Assembly (NCBI GenBank): GCA_964516765.1
Contig: CAZEWZ010000006.1
Span: forward strand, 1-64,000
Source: CAZEWZ01 sp964516765
Lineage (GTDB): Bacteria; Bacteroidota; Bacteroidia; Flavobacteriales; UBA7430
Direction of reading: 5' to 3'
Length of the DNA: 64,000 nt
Shown here: positions 17,218 through 25,862 of the stretch, in pieces
Position numbering within the stretch: the stretch's first letter is position 1
Layout of the letters: each line of letters opens with the position of its first letter
Notes under the pieces: model-generated
Told to the model about the DNA's origin: nothing
Seen by the model: the letters and a program-made list of their open reading frames with translations, nothing else
Databases searched by the model: none
Program-made: the position numbers and the translations under genes

Positions 17218-18031
17218 TTAAAATACTATCCAATCTTGATTTCAAACTATCTTGAAATATTAAATCTAAGCTATCAATTACTATATTGGAGCTGTCTTGA
17301 GTAAACCATAGAGAGACAAAAGTCCCTAAATCTATTTCTTTTGTACCTTGATTGGGCAGTTGTTTGTAAACAAAAGAATTTAGGGTGTCGGTTACGGTAT
17401 TATCGAATGAGAATTCGCCTTTATTAAGAAATAAATTGTGCATTGAAAATAAAATATTAGAATGAGAAACACCGATTAGGTCAGGCATATCAAATTGGAT
17501 TCCTTGGCCATTCCCGAGCAATAAATCCAATTTTATTGACTTCTCTAATTTTTGATTGATCTTAAGTCGATTTCCCTGATACTCTACTCCAAGTACTACA
17601 TTAGCATGTTCATCTTTTCTGTAAATAAAATTTCCGATTCTAAATCCTTTAGCTCTTAGCTCAGAAATATATTGTCTGGAAGAACGGTCAGTATGGTCTG
17701 GTAGAGAAATTAAACTCACATTTTTCGGGTTAACGGTCAATTTAATTTCACGATTATTCTTTACTCTAGAACCTGACTTTGGTAATTGTTCGATAACCGA
17801 CCCTCTGGGGTAATCGGCATTGTAGGCTCCCGAATCAACTACATAAAAACGCAATTGCAAACTACCCAAAGTATCTTCTACTTCGTAAATGGAAAAGCTT
17901 TTTAAATCTGGGACAAGAATATCTTCACCGTGAAGTGTTATGGAATCTAAACTTTGAAGTGAGAAATAAATCAAAGCGGATAAAACCGACAGACCCGAAC
18001 ATATGTGAAAAACAATTCGTTTCATAAACAT
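17210..18031 (-). CDS. PASTA domain membrane protein
   Basis: 273 residues with one N-terminal membrane segment (about 7-25) and then periplasmic PASTA-like repeats: VPDLKSFSIYEVEDTL, SLPDHTDRSSRQYISEL and MPDLIGVSHSNILFSM each begin one, and the ends carry the QLPKSGSRV and QLPNQGTKE type motifs. PASTA domains bind peptidoglycan-like ligands. There is no kinase domain. It is co-transcribed with rluD. ATG at 18031; a second ATG at 18025 is equally plausible. Confidence 0.85.
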   Translation of the reverse strand: MFMKRIVFHICSGLSVLSALIYFSLQSLDSITLHGEDILVPDLKSFSIYEVEDTLGSLQLRFYVVDSGAYNADYPRGSVIEQLPKSGSRVKNNREIKLTVNPKNVSLISLPDHTDRSSRQYISELRAKGFRIGNFIYRKDEHANVVLGVEYQGNRLKINQKLEKSIKLDLLLGNGQGIQFDMPDLIGVSHSNILFSMHNLFLNKGEFSFDNTVTDTLNSFVYKQLPNQGTKEIDLGTFVSLWFTQDSSNIVIDSLDLIFQDSLKSRLDSILND

Positions 18032-18106
18032 ATTTAATTCTCTCCAAAGATAGTAAAGACAGCGAGGAAAACGATTTTTTTCATGGAAGTAAATAACAAA
18101 ACTCTA

Positions 18107-18667
18107 CTATTTAAACTGAATCCAATTCTCAATCAAGAATCTTCCTTGGATTGTCATGATTGACTCAGGATGAAATTGAATACCATAAATAGGAAGGCGC
18201 TTATGCCGAAAAGACATCAATACTGCTGCATCTAAGGAGGTGGGTAGCAAAGATTCGGCGTGTTTTATATTTAAAGCCCATGAATGATACCTGCCTACAT
18301 TTATGGAGTCTGGCATTCCCTGAAAAAGGATAGAATGATCTAGAATAGAAATTGGCGTTTGAACGCCGTGTTTCACCTCTTCTAAATTATACAGTTTGGC
18401 CCCAAAATATTCACCCAAAGCTTGACAACCCAAACAAATGCCTAAAATATCTTTTTCTTCTGCAAAACGTGCAATAAAATCAACTAATTGATTGGATTCT
18501 TTTGGCATTCCTGGGCCGGGAGAAATTAATATCTTATCAAAATTGGAAACCCTAGAAAAATCAATCTCATCATTGCGCCACACCTCGTAATCCTCACATA
18601 GAGGCGTTATGAGATGAACTAGATTATAAGTAAATGAATCAAAATTGTCGATAATAAGTACTTTCAT
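18107..18667 (-). CDS. Class I glutamine amidotransferase, PabA/TrpG type
   Basis: 186 residues starting MKVLIIDNFDSFTYNLVH, the standard family start, so I place the ATG at 18667 although the frame extends to 18745. The catalytic Cys is in GICLGCQ and the His-Glu pair in IQFHPES. It supplies ammonia to aminodeoxychorismate or anthranilate synthase. No trpE/pabB is nearby, so the partner cannot be told. A -7 box on this strand lies about 20 bases upstream, overlapping the leader of the divergent ridA. Confidence 0.85.
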   Translation of the reverse strand: MKVLIIDNFDSFTYNLVHLITPLCEDYEVWRNDEIDFSRVSNFDKILISPGPGMPKESNQLVDFIARFAEEKDILGICLGCQALGEYFGAKLYNLEEVKHGVQTPISILDHSILFQGMPDSINVGRYHSWALNIKHAESLLPTSLDAAVLMSFRHKRLPIYGIQFHPESIMTIQGRFLIENWIQFK

Positions 18668-18687
18668 ATCTTCGCCATGTAATTGTA

Positions 18688-18695
18688 CAAATCTA
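18688..18695 (-). promoter_or_regulatory. -7 box for the amidotransferase gene
   Basis: TAGATTTG on the minus strand, exact TAnnTTTG, 20 bases before the ATG at 18667 and only nine bases upstream of the ridA ATG on the other strand. An eight-base palindrome TTGTACAA (18683-18690) overlaps it. Confidence 0.5.
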
Positions 18696-18704
18696 ATCAT
18701 TAAT

Positions 18705-19082
18705 ATGAAGAAAATTATAGAAACTAAAAAAGCACCTATTCCCATCGGCTCTTATTCTCAGGCAGTACTCACTGGTAACACCTTATATACTTCAGGACAA
18801 ATTGCGATGGACCCCAAAAACGGAAAATTGGTACTGGAAAACATTCAATCGGAGACCCTACAGGTGATGAAAAATATCCAGGAAGTATTGGAAGAAGCAG
18901 ATATGAGTTTTGAGCATGTAGTAAAGACTAGTATTTTTATTACAAACATGGAAGACTTTGCTGAAATAAATTCGATTTATGAAAAGTACTTTCAGACCAA
19001 CTTTCCTGCTCGTGAAACAATCGAAGTGGCTCGTCTTCCCAAAGATGTGCATATAGAAATTTCCATGGTCGCCGAGAAATAA
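18705..19082 (+). CDS. ridA: RidA family reactive intermediate deaminase
   Basis: 125 residues. APIPIGSYSQAV at the start, SGQIAMDP, and the C-terminal FPARETIEVARLPKDVHIEI with the conserved Arg that binds the carboxylate are all RidA (YjgF/UK114) features. It hydrolyses reactive enamines/imines made by PLP enzymes. I chose the ATG at 18705 because the 20 residues upstream in frame do not fit the family and would overlap the divergent gene. Only 37 bases separate the two divergent genes. Confidence 0.9.
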   Translation: MKKIIETKKAPIPIGSYSQAVLTGNTLYTSGQIAMDPKNGKLVLENIQSETLQVMKNIQEVLEEADMSFEHVVKTSIFITNMEDFAEINSIYEKYFQTNFPARETIEVARLPKDVHIEISMVAEK

Positions 19083-19091
19083 AAAAAGTCT

Positions 19092-20798
19092 TTAGGAAAT
19101 CCAATTGGCATACAATAGCGCTTGAGATTTACTCTTTTCCTCTAACTCATGGATTTGTTTTCGCTGAAAGTAAGATTGCCCATCTATCACAAGCCTAACA
19201 TCTATGGTTTCAAATCGACGTTTTAGGGTTATTAAAACAGTACTTTTCAATTTTGCTGACTCTAAAACTTCTTCGCTCACAGGCGCTCCATTAATATTTA
19301 ATACCAAGTCTCCCTCTGCTATTTTTTTCTTATCGGATATGGAATTTGGAAAGACTTGATTAATACGAAGACCATCTTTTATTTTGGTTACTTTTAGACC
19401 GAGTTTAGCGGCAAAAAAATCCGTGTTCTCTTGGGTATCCATTCGAAGTCCCAACAGAGAAAACGCCTCATCGAGTCCACGCGTAAAATCTTTGGTTCCG
19501 TACATATAACTTGTCACGATGTCTTGAGCTTTTTCTGCACCCATAAAAACAAGTTCGGTGATATAATCTTCCTCAGTTATTCCTTTTCCTTCAAGGGCGT
19601 AATTCACATACAAGCGATTCATTAAATCTCTGAGAGAATACTGTCCCTGGCTTTGCTCTAAAATGGCGACATCCAACATAAATGCACAAATGGATCCCTC
19701 CTTGTAAATGGAAACCTTTCGGTGAGGGATACCCTTCTGATAACCGTCCAGCCAAGTATCAAAACTAGACTCTGCGACGGACATATTAAATCGACCTGTA
19801 TTATGAAAATGCCGATCTAGATTCTCTTCTTGTGTTTTGTAAAATTCTGAAATAGAAAACACCTTGGACCGCATCAAATACAAATCGCCCATATAGGTCG
19901 TTACTCCTTCATATAAATAGCCCATACGGGAGTAATTTTCTTTTGAATAATCATAGGGAAGAAGTTCTTGAGGACGGATTTGTTTGATGTTCCAGGTGTG
20001 GTAAAACTCATGAGAAGAAACACCCAAAAGAGAGGTATATAAATCCTTGCTCATTATCTCAGATCCGGGCCCCAAATAGATCATTGTGCTGGCGGTATGT
20101 TCAACTCCATGATAGGCTTTATAAGGAACAATTTGATTAATAAAATGATATTCATTTCCTGGAAAAGAAGCGAAATCTTTCAATTGTGCTTTGGTAAAAG
20201 CTTTGAAATCTTTCAGCAAACGATTCCAATCTGGCAAACAATCTCCCTGAAACCAAACATGAAATTGAACTCCAAGAACGGTATAGGTATGATATTGAAG
20301 ACTTGCAGAGGCAATCCATGGACTCTCCGCGAGCTGATCAAAGTTCTGAGCCACAAGCAGAGATTCTTTACCCAAAGCGCAGGCGATTTTATAGTCTTCG
20401 GGAACTTGTATATCTACTGCGCAGGATTCTTGCATTCTATTGGGGATATACAAACAACAATTTACAGGGTTGACATACAATTGTTTTTCGTCTAAATAGG
20501 TAGAACCTGCATTAAGTTCATTGGAGTAATAATTATAAGACACGACCAGTTGCGAAACATTTGGAGTAGAAATAAGCCAGCTATTTTTGCTCAATTTTTC
20601 GAATTTTAAAGCCTTTCCCTTCATATCATGAACCCTAAAATACTGTATATTTTTTGCAAAATCAGCCAATTCATAACGACCTGGTCTCCATGACGGTAAT
20701 TGCAAGACTAAGCTAGAAAATTGATGATTGTCGACATGAAATTCGATATCTATAAAGTGTCGGTGAGCGTTGTTAAATGAAAAAGTATATTGTAACAT
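19092..20798 (-). CDS. M61 family metallopeptidase with PDZ domain
   Basis: 568 residues. The zinc site HEFYH (263-267), preceded by LLGVSS and followed by TWNIKQIRP, with the third ligand Glu in YEGVTTYMGDL (E297), defines the M61 glycyl aminopeptidase family. An N-terminal all-beta domain precedes it and a PDZ domain (roughly 460-545) follows. No signal peptide is seen at the chosen ATG, so it may act in the cytosol. Convergent with ridA with only nine bases between the stops; next to an MBL hydrolase gene. Confidence 0.88.
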   Translation of the reverse strand: MLQYTFSFNNAHRHFIDIEFHVDNHQFSSLVLQLPSWRPGRYELADFAKNIQYFRVHDMKGKALKFEKLSKNSWLISTPNVSQLVVSYNYYSNELNAGSTYLDEKQLYVNPVNCCLYIPNRMQESCAVDIQVPEDYKIACALGKESLLVAQNFDQLAESPWIASASLQYHTYTVLGVQFHVWFQGDCLPDWNRLLKDFKAFTKAQLKDFASFPGNEYHFINQIVPYKAYHGVEHTASTMIYLGPGSEIMSKDLYTSLLGVSSHEFYHTWNIKQIRPQELLPYDYSKENYSRMGYLYEGVTTYMGDLYLMRSKVFSISEFYKTQEENLDRHFHNTGRFNMSVAESSFDTWLDGYQKGIPHRKVSIYKEGSICAFMLDVAILEQSQGQYSLRDLMNRLYVNYALEGKGITEEDYITELVFMGAEKAQDIVTSYMYGTKDFTRGLDEAFSLLGLRMDTQENTDFFAAKLGLKVTKIKDGLRINQVFPNSISDKKKIAEGDLVLNINGAPVSEEVLESAKLKSTVLITLKRRFETIDVRLVIDGQSYFQRKQIHELEEKSKSQALLYANWIS

Positions 20799-20828
20799 AT
20801 AAGTACAATGGTAGGTTAATAGGAAAAA

Positions 20829-21674
20829 TTATATAGAAAATCTATCTTCAAATAAAAAGGCATCTTTCAACCGAATGCCTCTATCCGTTTCTTGAAGGGT
20901 ACAACAAGATTGATAATAATCATGCTGAAGAAATAGATTTAGCTCTTTTTGAGCTGCTGATTCCAGAAATATTTTTTTTTCTTGTAGTGTTACTAAGGGT
21001 TGCGTGTCGTAGCCCATAACATAAGGAAGAGGTATGTGCCCTACCGAAGGTAAGAGATCTGCAGCAAAAACAAGGGTTTTTCCTTGGTATTCTATATGAG
21101 GAATCATTTGACCTTCCGTGTGCCCGTGGGCAAATAAGACATCAAAACCAGGTAGAAATATTCCGTCAGTTTTTAAAAAATCTAATTGGCCGCTTTCTTT
21201 AATAGGAATCAAATTTTCTTTCAAAAAAGAAGCTTTTTCTCTATCATTGGGCCGCATGGATAGGTTCCAATGTTTCTCATTAGACCAATATGTGGCATTT
21301 TTAAAAACAGGCACCAAATTACCTTCTTCGTCATATTTAATTCCACCTCCGCAATGATCAAAATGTAAATGAGTCATAAAGATATCGGTAATATCGTCAG
21401 GATGATAGCCATTTTTACTCAATGAACCTAGCAGGCTATCTGATCCATGCAAATGAAAATGACTGAAAAAATTTTCATTCTGCTTATCCCCTATGCCATT
21501 GTCAATCAATACTTTGCGATAACCATAGTCAATTAGCATACTCCTCATAGCCCATGGGCACAAATTATTTTCGTCTGCAGGATTTGTTCTCTGCCATAGA
21601 CTCTTAGGAACAACACCAAACATAGCACCTCCATCTAACTTAAAATTTCCTGTTTCTATTGATATTACTTTCAT
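20829..21674 (-). CDS. MBL-fold metallo-hydrolase
   Basis: 281 residues from the ATG at 21674 (MKVISIETG). The motif THLHFDHCGG (101-110) gives the HxHxDH metal site. Further metal His are likely in FAHGHTEGQ and near LFLQHDYYQS, and LVFAADLLPS supplies the bridging Asp. The layout is that of the AttM/quorum-lactonase-like or general MBL hydrolases of Bacteroidota. The substrate is unknown. A longer frame reaches 21701 but adds only a non-conserved stretch. Confidence 0.82.
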   Translation of the reverse strand: MKVISIETGNFKLDGGAMFGVVPKSLWQRTNPADENNLCPWAMRSMLIDYGYRKVLIDNGIGDKQNENFFSHFHLHGSDSLLGSLSKNGYHPDDITDIFMTHLHFDHCGGGIKYDEEGNLVPVFKNATYWSNEKHWNLSMRPNDREKASFLKENLIPIKESGQLDFLKTDGIFLPGFDVLFAHGHTEGQMIPHIEYQGKTLVFAADLLPSVGHIPLPYVMGYDTQPLVTLQEKKIFLESAAQKELNLFLQHDYYQSCCTLQETDRGIRLKDAFLFEDRFSI

Positions 21675-21745
21675 AAAATCATCTTTGATGTAAATATACA
21701 CAGATGAACGACAAATTAATATGATTCGAACAGAATAATATAGCG

Positions 21746-21776
21746 TTGTAATCTCTAGCTCTAATGCTTATATTTG
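21746..21776 (+). promoter_or_regulatory. Promoter of the M28 peptidase gene
   Basis: TTG (21746-21748), 20 bases, TATATTTG (21769-21776): a perfect match to the Bacteroidota promoter form. The start of transcription would be near 21782, which leaves a leader of only about 10 bases before the ATG at 21792 and rules out the TTG at 21774 as start codon. Confidence 0.75.
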
Positions 21777-21791
21777 AAAAAAAAATATCCA

Positions 21792-23156
21792 ATGAAAAAA
21801 CTTATCCTACTTCTCATTAGTTTTTATTCATTCTGCGCGATAGCCCAAGACAAAAAAACCTTAAGGAGTATCTATGATCTCGCCTTAACAGAAAGTGAAG
21901 CCTACGAAAATCTTCGAGAACTTTGCAAGGAAATAGGGCCCAGACTAAGTGGATCTGAACAGGCAGATTCTGCAGTAGTCTGGGGAGAGAAAATTTTGAA
22001 CAAACTGGTCCTGGATTCAGTTTACCTGCAAGAAATTATGGTTCCTCACTGGGAACGAGGACGAAAAGAACGAGCATATTTTTACAATGAAAAAGGGAAA
22101 AATATGTTAGATGTTTGTGCATTAGGAGGATCTGTACCTACAGGTATGAATCAATTTATTAAAGGAAATGTAATTGAAGTCACTTCCCTAGACCAAGTCA
22201 ACATGATGGATGATAGTTTGGTCAATGGAAAAATCATCTTTTACAACCGGCCCATGGATCCCAAAAAAATAAGTACTTTTTCTGCATATGGGTCTTGTGT
22301 AGATCAGAGATATTCTGGAGCCATTGAAGCTGCAAATAAAGGTGCAATAGCCGTAATTGTCCGTTCGATGAATGTTCGACTAGACGACTTCCCTCATACA
22401 GGGAGTATGGGCTATGAAGAAAATACTGATTCCATTCCCGCTTTTGCTATATCGACTAATGGAGCAAACTATTTAAGTACAAATATTGCAAAGTATGGTT
22501 CCTTGGAACTCAATCTGAAGTCATTTTGCAAAAGCTATCCAGAGAAAATCTCTTACAATGTAATTGGAGAAATAAAAGGATCAGAATTTCCAGACGAATT
22601 CATCACTGTCGGTGGACATTTAGACTCCTGGGATCTTGGAGAAGGTGCTCACGACGACGGAGCCGGAGTTGTTCAATCGATTGAAGTCTTACATCTTTTT
22701 AATCTAATGAATATACGACCAAAGCACAGCCTTCGTGTAGTTTTGTTTATGAACGAAGAAAATGGAAACCGAGGGGGAAAAACTTATGCCGAAAAAGCTG
22801 CTACTAAAAATGAAAAACACCTGCTGGCACTAGAAAGCGACCGAGGAGGATTCTCGCCACGAGGATTTTCAGTAAATGGTACAGAGAATCAATTGCGAAA
22901 AATACAAAAATGGACTGATCTTTTTGAACCCTATGGAATTCACGAATTTAAAATGGGCTTTGCAGGAGTAGATATAAATCCCCTTAAAAATGGGAAAATC
23001 TGCTTAATTGGATTATCTCCAGATTCTCAAAGATATTTCGATCACCACCATTCAGACAATGATGTTTTTGAAGAAGTAAACCGCAGAGAACTAGTTTTAG
23101 GGGCAGCCAGCATGGCTTCTTTGATTTACTTGATTGACAAATACTGGATCCTTTAG
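21792..23156 (+). CDS. Secreted M28 family aminopeptidase with PA domain insert
   Basis: 454 residues with a signal peptide (MKKLILLLISFYSFCAIAQ). A protease-associated region (about 110-245) precedes the M28 zinc domain: GGHLDSWDLGEGAHDDGAG gives the first His and bridging Asp, MNEENGNRGG gives the catalytic Glu pair, and the late DHHHSDNDVFE supplies the last His. Family members are exported aminopeptidases/carboxypeptidases that trim peptides. The start is fixed by the promoter immediately upstream. Confidence 0.88.
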   Translation: MKKLILLLISFYSFCAIAQDKKTLRSIYDLALTESEAYENLRELCKEIGPRLSGSEQADSAVVWGEKILNKLVLDSVYLQEIMVPHWERGRKERAYFYNEKGKNMLDVCALGGSVPTGMNQFIKGNVIEVTSLDQVNMMDDSLVNGKIIFYNRPMDPKKISTFSAYGSCVDQRYSGAIEAANKGAIAVIVRSMNVRLDDFPHTGSMGYEENTDSIPAFAISTNGANYLSTNIAKYGSLELNLKSFCKSYPEKISYNVIGEIKGSEFPDEFITVGGHLDSWDLGEGAHDDGAGVVQSIEVLHLFNLMNIRPKHSLRVVLFMNEENGNRGGKTYAEKAATKNEKHLLALESDRGGFSPRGFSVNGTENQLRKIQKWTDLFEPYGIHEFKMGFAGVDINPLKNGKICLIGLSPDSQRYFDHHHSDNDVFEEVNRRELVLGAASMASLIYLIDKYWIL

Positions 23157-23254
23157 TTCAAAATTAATTCAAATTAGAATCGAAAATTCGATGCTCTAGA
23201 CTAATTAAATGACGAAGATTTTTTACATTGTATTCCAAGTTACTTTTTTGGAGC

Positions 23255-23824
23255 ATGCATAGAATTATTCTTTTCTTGTTTTTCATAATTGCCATTTGCT
23301 GCTTTGCGCAAATACCTGACAGAATTTCTGTAGATGGAGAAACTATATATACCGAACTTCTCAATGAAATTATAATCACTCCACTTGATTTGTCTCCCGA
23401 AGACCGTTTGAAATTTTATCGGCTGAAAAAAAAAGTTCTTAAGGTTTATCAATATGCCAAAAGTGCTAAAATTCAATTTAATGAGATTGAAGAAGATTAT
23501 TTATTTGTTCGGTCCAAAAGAGAAAAAAGAAAAATATCCAAATTACATGACCGGTGGGTGAGAGCAAATTTTACGCAAGACCTTAAACAACTGACACGCT
23601 CTGAAGGACGAATACTAATAAAGCTTATCTATCATGAAACAGGAAAAAGTAGCTACGAATTAATAAAACATTACAGAAGTAAGTTTAAAGCGCTCTTTTG
23701 GCAAAAATTTGCCCAACTCTACGACGCTGATTTAAAGATGACTTTCAATCCCTCAGAGATTAAAGAAGACTTCTGGATTGAGTATATTTTATGGACTCAT
23801 AATAAAAAAATAAATGATCGTTAG
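23255..23824 (+). CDS. DUF4294 domain protein, exported
   Basis: 189 residues from the ATG at 23255 (MHRIILFLFFIIAICCFAQ, a signal peptide). The rest is rich in Lys, Arg and Tyr, with VDGETIYTELLNEIIITP near the start and a helical KLHDRWVRANFTQDLKQLTR stretch, matching DUF4294 proteins of Bacteroidota, whose function is unknown. A 14-base palindrome (ATCGAAAATTCGAT, 23179-23192) lies upstream. It follows the M28 gene on the same strand at a distance of 98 bases. Confidence 0.7.
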   Translation: MHRIILFLFFIIAICCFAQIPDRISVDGETIYTELLNEIIITPLDLSPEDRLKFYRLKKKVLKVYQYAKSAKIQFNEIEEDYLFVRSKREKRKISKLHDRWVRANFTQDLKQLTRSEGRILIKLIYHETGKSSYELIKHYRSKFKALFWQKFAQLYDADLKMTFNPSEIKEDFWIEYILWTHNKKINDR

Positions 23825-23936
23825 AAAATAAAAACTGAGCATTTTAAAAAATAATTTGAACACCGAATTAAATCAAATTATTTAATTTAAGATACACATT
23901 AATAAAGAGTGAATTTTTTAGCTGAATTTATTAGTT

Positions 23937-23944
23937 TACTTTTG
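23937..23944 (+). promoter_or_regulatory. -7 box of the SlyD-like gene
   Basis: TACTTTTG, exact TAnnTTTG, 15 bases before the ATG at 23960. The -33 region is T-rich without a TTG. Confidence 0.5.
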
Positions 23945-23959
23945 TGAAAAAATTCTGAA

Positions 23960-24463
23960 ATGAATAAATCAAAAAGTAAAGTAATATCCATAGAATATAA
24001 GTTATTTAGAGATAATTTGAAAGGCGAAATGATTGAATCTACTCAGGGTAATCCTCCACTGGTATTTCTGTCTGGACTAGGTCAAATGATACCTGAATTC
24101 GAAGCCCAAGTAGTAGAACTGAATACAGGAGATGGCTTTTCCTTCGGAATAAAATCAGAGAATGCCTATGGAACAAAAACAGACGATGCGATTATAGAAC
24201 TACCCCAAGATATGTTTATGAAAGAAAACAAACTCGTAGAAGAAGTAGCTGTTGATAATATGATTCCATTACAAGACCAAAATGGACAAGTAGTTCCTGC
24301 GAAAGTTCTTTCCATAAATGAAAATACCATTACCGTTGATGTAAATCATCCACTTGCAGATCAAGACTTGCACTTTTCAGGAAAGGTGATAGAAGTTCGG
24401 GAAGCCACCGCAGAAGAATTGGAGCATGGACATGTTCACGGTCCCGGGGGCCAGGATCATTAG
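23960..24463 (+). CDS. slyD: FKBP-type peptidyl-prolyl isomerase, SlyD-like
   Basis: 167 residues. The FKBP halves are split by the IF chaperone insert: FLSGLGQMIPEFEAQVVEL leads in, FGIKSENAYGTK follows, and VDVNHPLADQDLHFSGKV closes the fold (NHPLAG-type motif). The tail EHGHVHGPGGQDH is His-rich and may bind nickel or zinc, as SlyD does. It is a cytosolic folding helper. No signal peptide. Monocistronic with its own -7 box. Confidence 0.9.
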   Translation: MNKSKSKVISIEYKLFRDNLKGEMIESTQGNPPLVFLSGLGQMIPEFEAQVVELNTGDGFSFGIKSENAYGTKTDDAIIELPQDMFMKENKLVEEVAVDNMIPLQDQNGQVVPAKVLSINENTITVDVNHPLADQDLHFSGKVIEVREATAEELEHGHVHGPGGQDH

Positions 24464-24510
24464 ACTTCTAATTTCATGAAATCTTCTGAAAAATTTGATG
24501 AAATTTTTCT

Positions 24511-24542
24511 TTGATTGTCCTTGGACTAATTGATTATATTTG
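24511..24542 (+). promoter_or_regulatory. Promoter touching the helicase start codon
   Basis: TTG (24511-24513), 21 bases, TATATTTG (24535-24542). The helicase ATG begins at 24547, just five bases past the box, where transcription itself should start. The mRNA is likely leaderless or nearly so. Confidence 0.55.
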
Positions 24543-24546
24543 ACCT

Positions 24547-25857
24547 ATGTCTAATGCACCAAAAAATAAAATAAAAATTCTAGAAAAGCTCCAAATAAAG
24601 GAGCTTAACGACATGCAGAAAGCATCGGCAGCTGCAATAGAATCTTCTCACAATATAGTTTTATTATCGCCAACCGGGACAGGGAAAACAATTGCTTTCC
24701 TACTTCCTATAGTGGAAAGATTGAATCCAGAATGTAAAGAAGTACAAGCCTTGGTTGTAGCCCCATCTAGAGAATTGGCTATACAAATTGAGCAAGTACT
24801 CCGCGAGATGGGTTCTGGATATAAAACCTCTGTTGTTTATGGGGGACGACTTTTTTCTAAAGACAAAATAGACTTAAAGCATCTACCTGCAGTGCTAGTA
24901 GGAACTCCAGGAAGACTCTCTGACCATATTCGAAGAAACTCCTTCACAACCAAACATATTTCAAGCCTCGTTTTGGACGAATTTGATAAGTCATTGGAGG
25001 TGGGCTTCGAAACTGAAATGAACCATATATGCACTTCCCTAACACAAGTAAAAAAGAAAATCCTTACCTCGGCGACCCAGAAAGTTCACATACCAAAATT
25101 TGTACAACTCAAAGAGCCCCTTTATGTTAATTTTCTTCGACAAGAAGATAGTCAGCTTGAAATCAAGGCAATTATATCTCCAAATAAAGACAAACTTGAA
25201 ACCCTGATAAAAGCAATAGACCATATAGGAAATCAACCCGGAATTATTTTCTGTAATTTTAAAGAATCTATTTATCGTATCAGCGAGCATCTGACAGAAA
25301 ACTCTATCAAGCACGGATGCTTTTATGGGGGAATGGAGCAGAAAGAAAGAGAAAGAGCACTCATAAAATTTAGAAATGGTACACATCAACTATTAATTGC
25401 TACCGATTTAGCTGCCAGAGGAATAGATGTGCCTGAAATAAAGTTTATCCTCCATTTTCACCTACCATTACGAGCGCAAGAATTTACGCATAGAAATGGG
25501 CGCACCGCAAGGATGGATAAAGGGGGAACGGCCTATGTCTTACACTGGAAAGAAGAAGAACTTCCGCATTTCATTCATAACTTAAGTGAAGAAAAACTAA
25601 GTCGAGTTTTACCACCAGAAAGTACCTTTAGAACCACAATTTATATTTCAGGGGGGCGGAAAGACAAAATATCAAAAAGTGACATTGCAGGATTCTTTTT
25701 CAAACAAGGAGGGCTAATTGGAGATGAATTAGGTTCTATAGAACTTAAAACCGACTGTGCATTTGTTTCTGTGCCAGAAGAAAAAGCGGGAGTCTTAATC
25801 AAAAAGTTAAACAATACTAAGCTGAAAAGGAAAAAAGTACGTGTGACCAGAATATAA
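24547..25857 (+). CDS. DEAD-box family RNA helicase, DbpA-like
   Basis: 436 residues. Motifs in order: Q-motif region LQIKELNDMQ, Walker A SPTGTGKT, PSRELA, GTPGRL, motif II DEFD (instead of DEAD), SAT, and the C-terminal HRNGRTARM. The last 75 residues (ISGGRKDKISKSDIAGFF onward) look like the DbpA RNA-binding domain, which binds 23S rRNA. It likely acts in large-subunit assembly. The third residue of motif II (Ala to Phe) is non-standard, while the two acidic residues that matter for magnesium and hydrolysis are kept. Confidence 0.88.
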   Translation: MSNAPKNKIKILEKLQIKELNDMQKASAAAIESSHNIVLLSPTGTGKTIAFLLPIVERLNPECKEVQALVVAPSRELAIQIEQVLREMGSGYKTSVVYGGRLFSKDKIDLKHLPAVLVGTPGRLSDHIRRNSFTTKHISSLVLDEFDKSLEVGFETEMNHICTSLTQVKKKILTSATQKVHIPKFVQLKEPLYVNFLRQEDSQLEIKAIISPNKDKLETLIKAIDHIGNQPGIIFCNFKESIYRISEHLTENSIKHGCFYGGMEQKERERALIKFRNGTHQLLIATDLAARGIDVPEIKFILHFHLPLRAQEFTHRNGRTARMDKGGTAYVLHWKEEELPHFIHNLSEEKLSRVLPPESTFRTTIYISGGRKDKISKSDIAGFFFKQGGLIGDELGSIELKTDCAFVSVPEEKAGVLIKKLNNTKLKRKKVRVTRI

Positions 25858-25862
25858 GTTCG

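Noticed and set aside
23179..23192. ATCGAAAATTCGAT palindrome upstream of the DUF4294 gene as an operator
   Set aside because: AT-rich palindromes of this size are expected by chance in such a genome, and no promoter is visible next to it.
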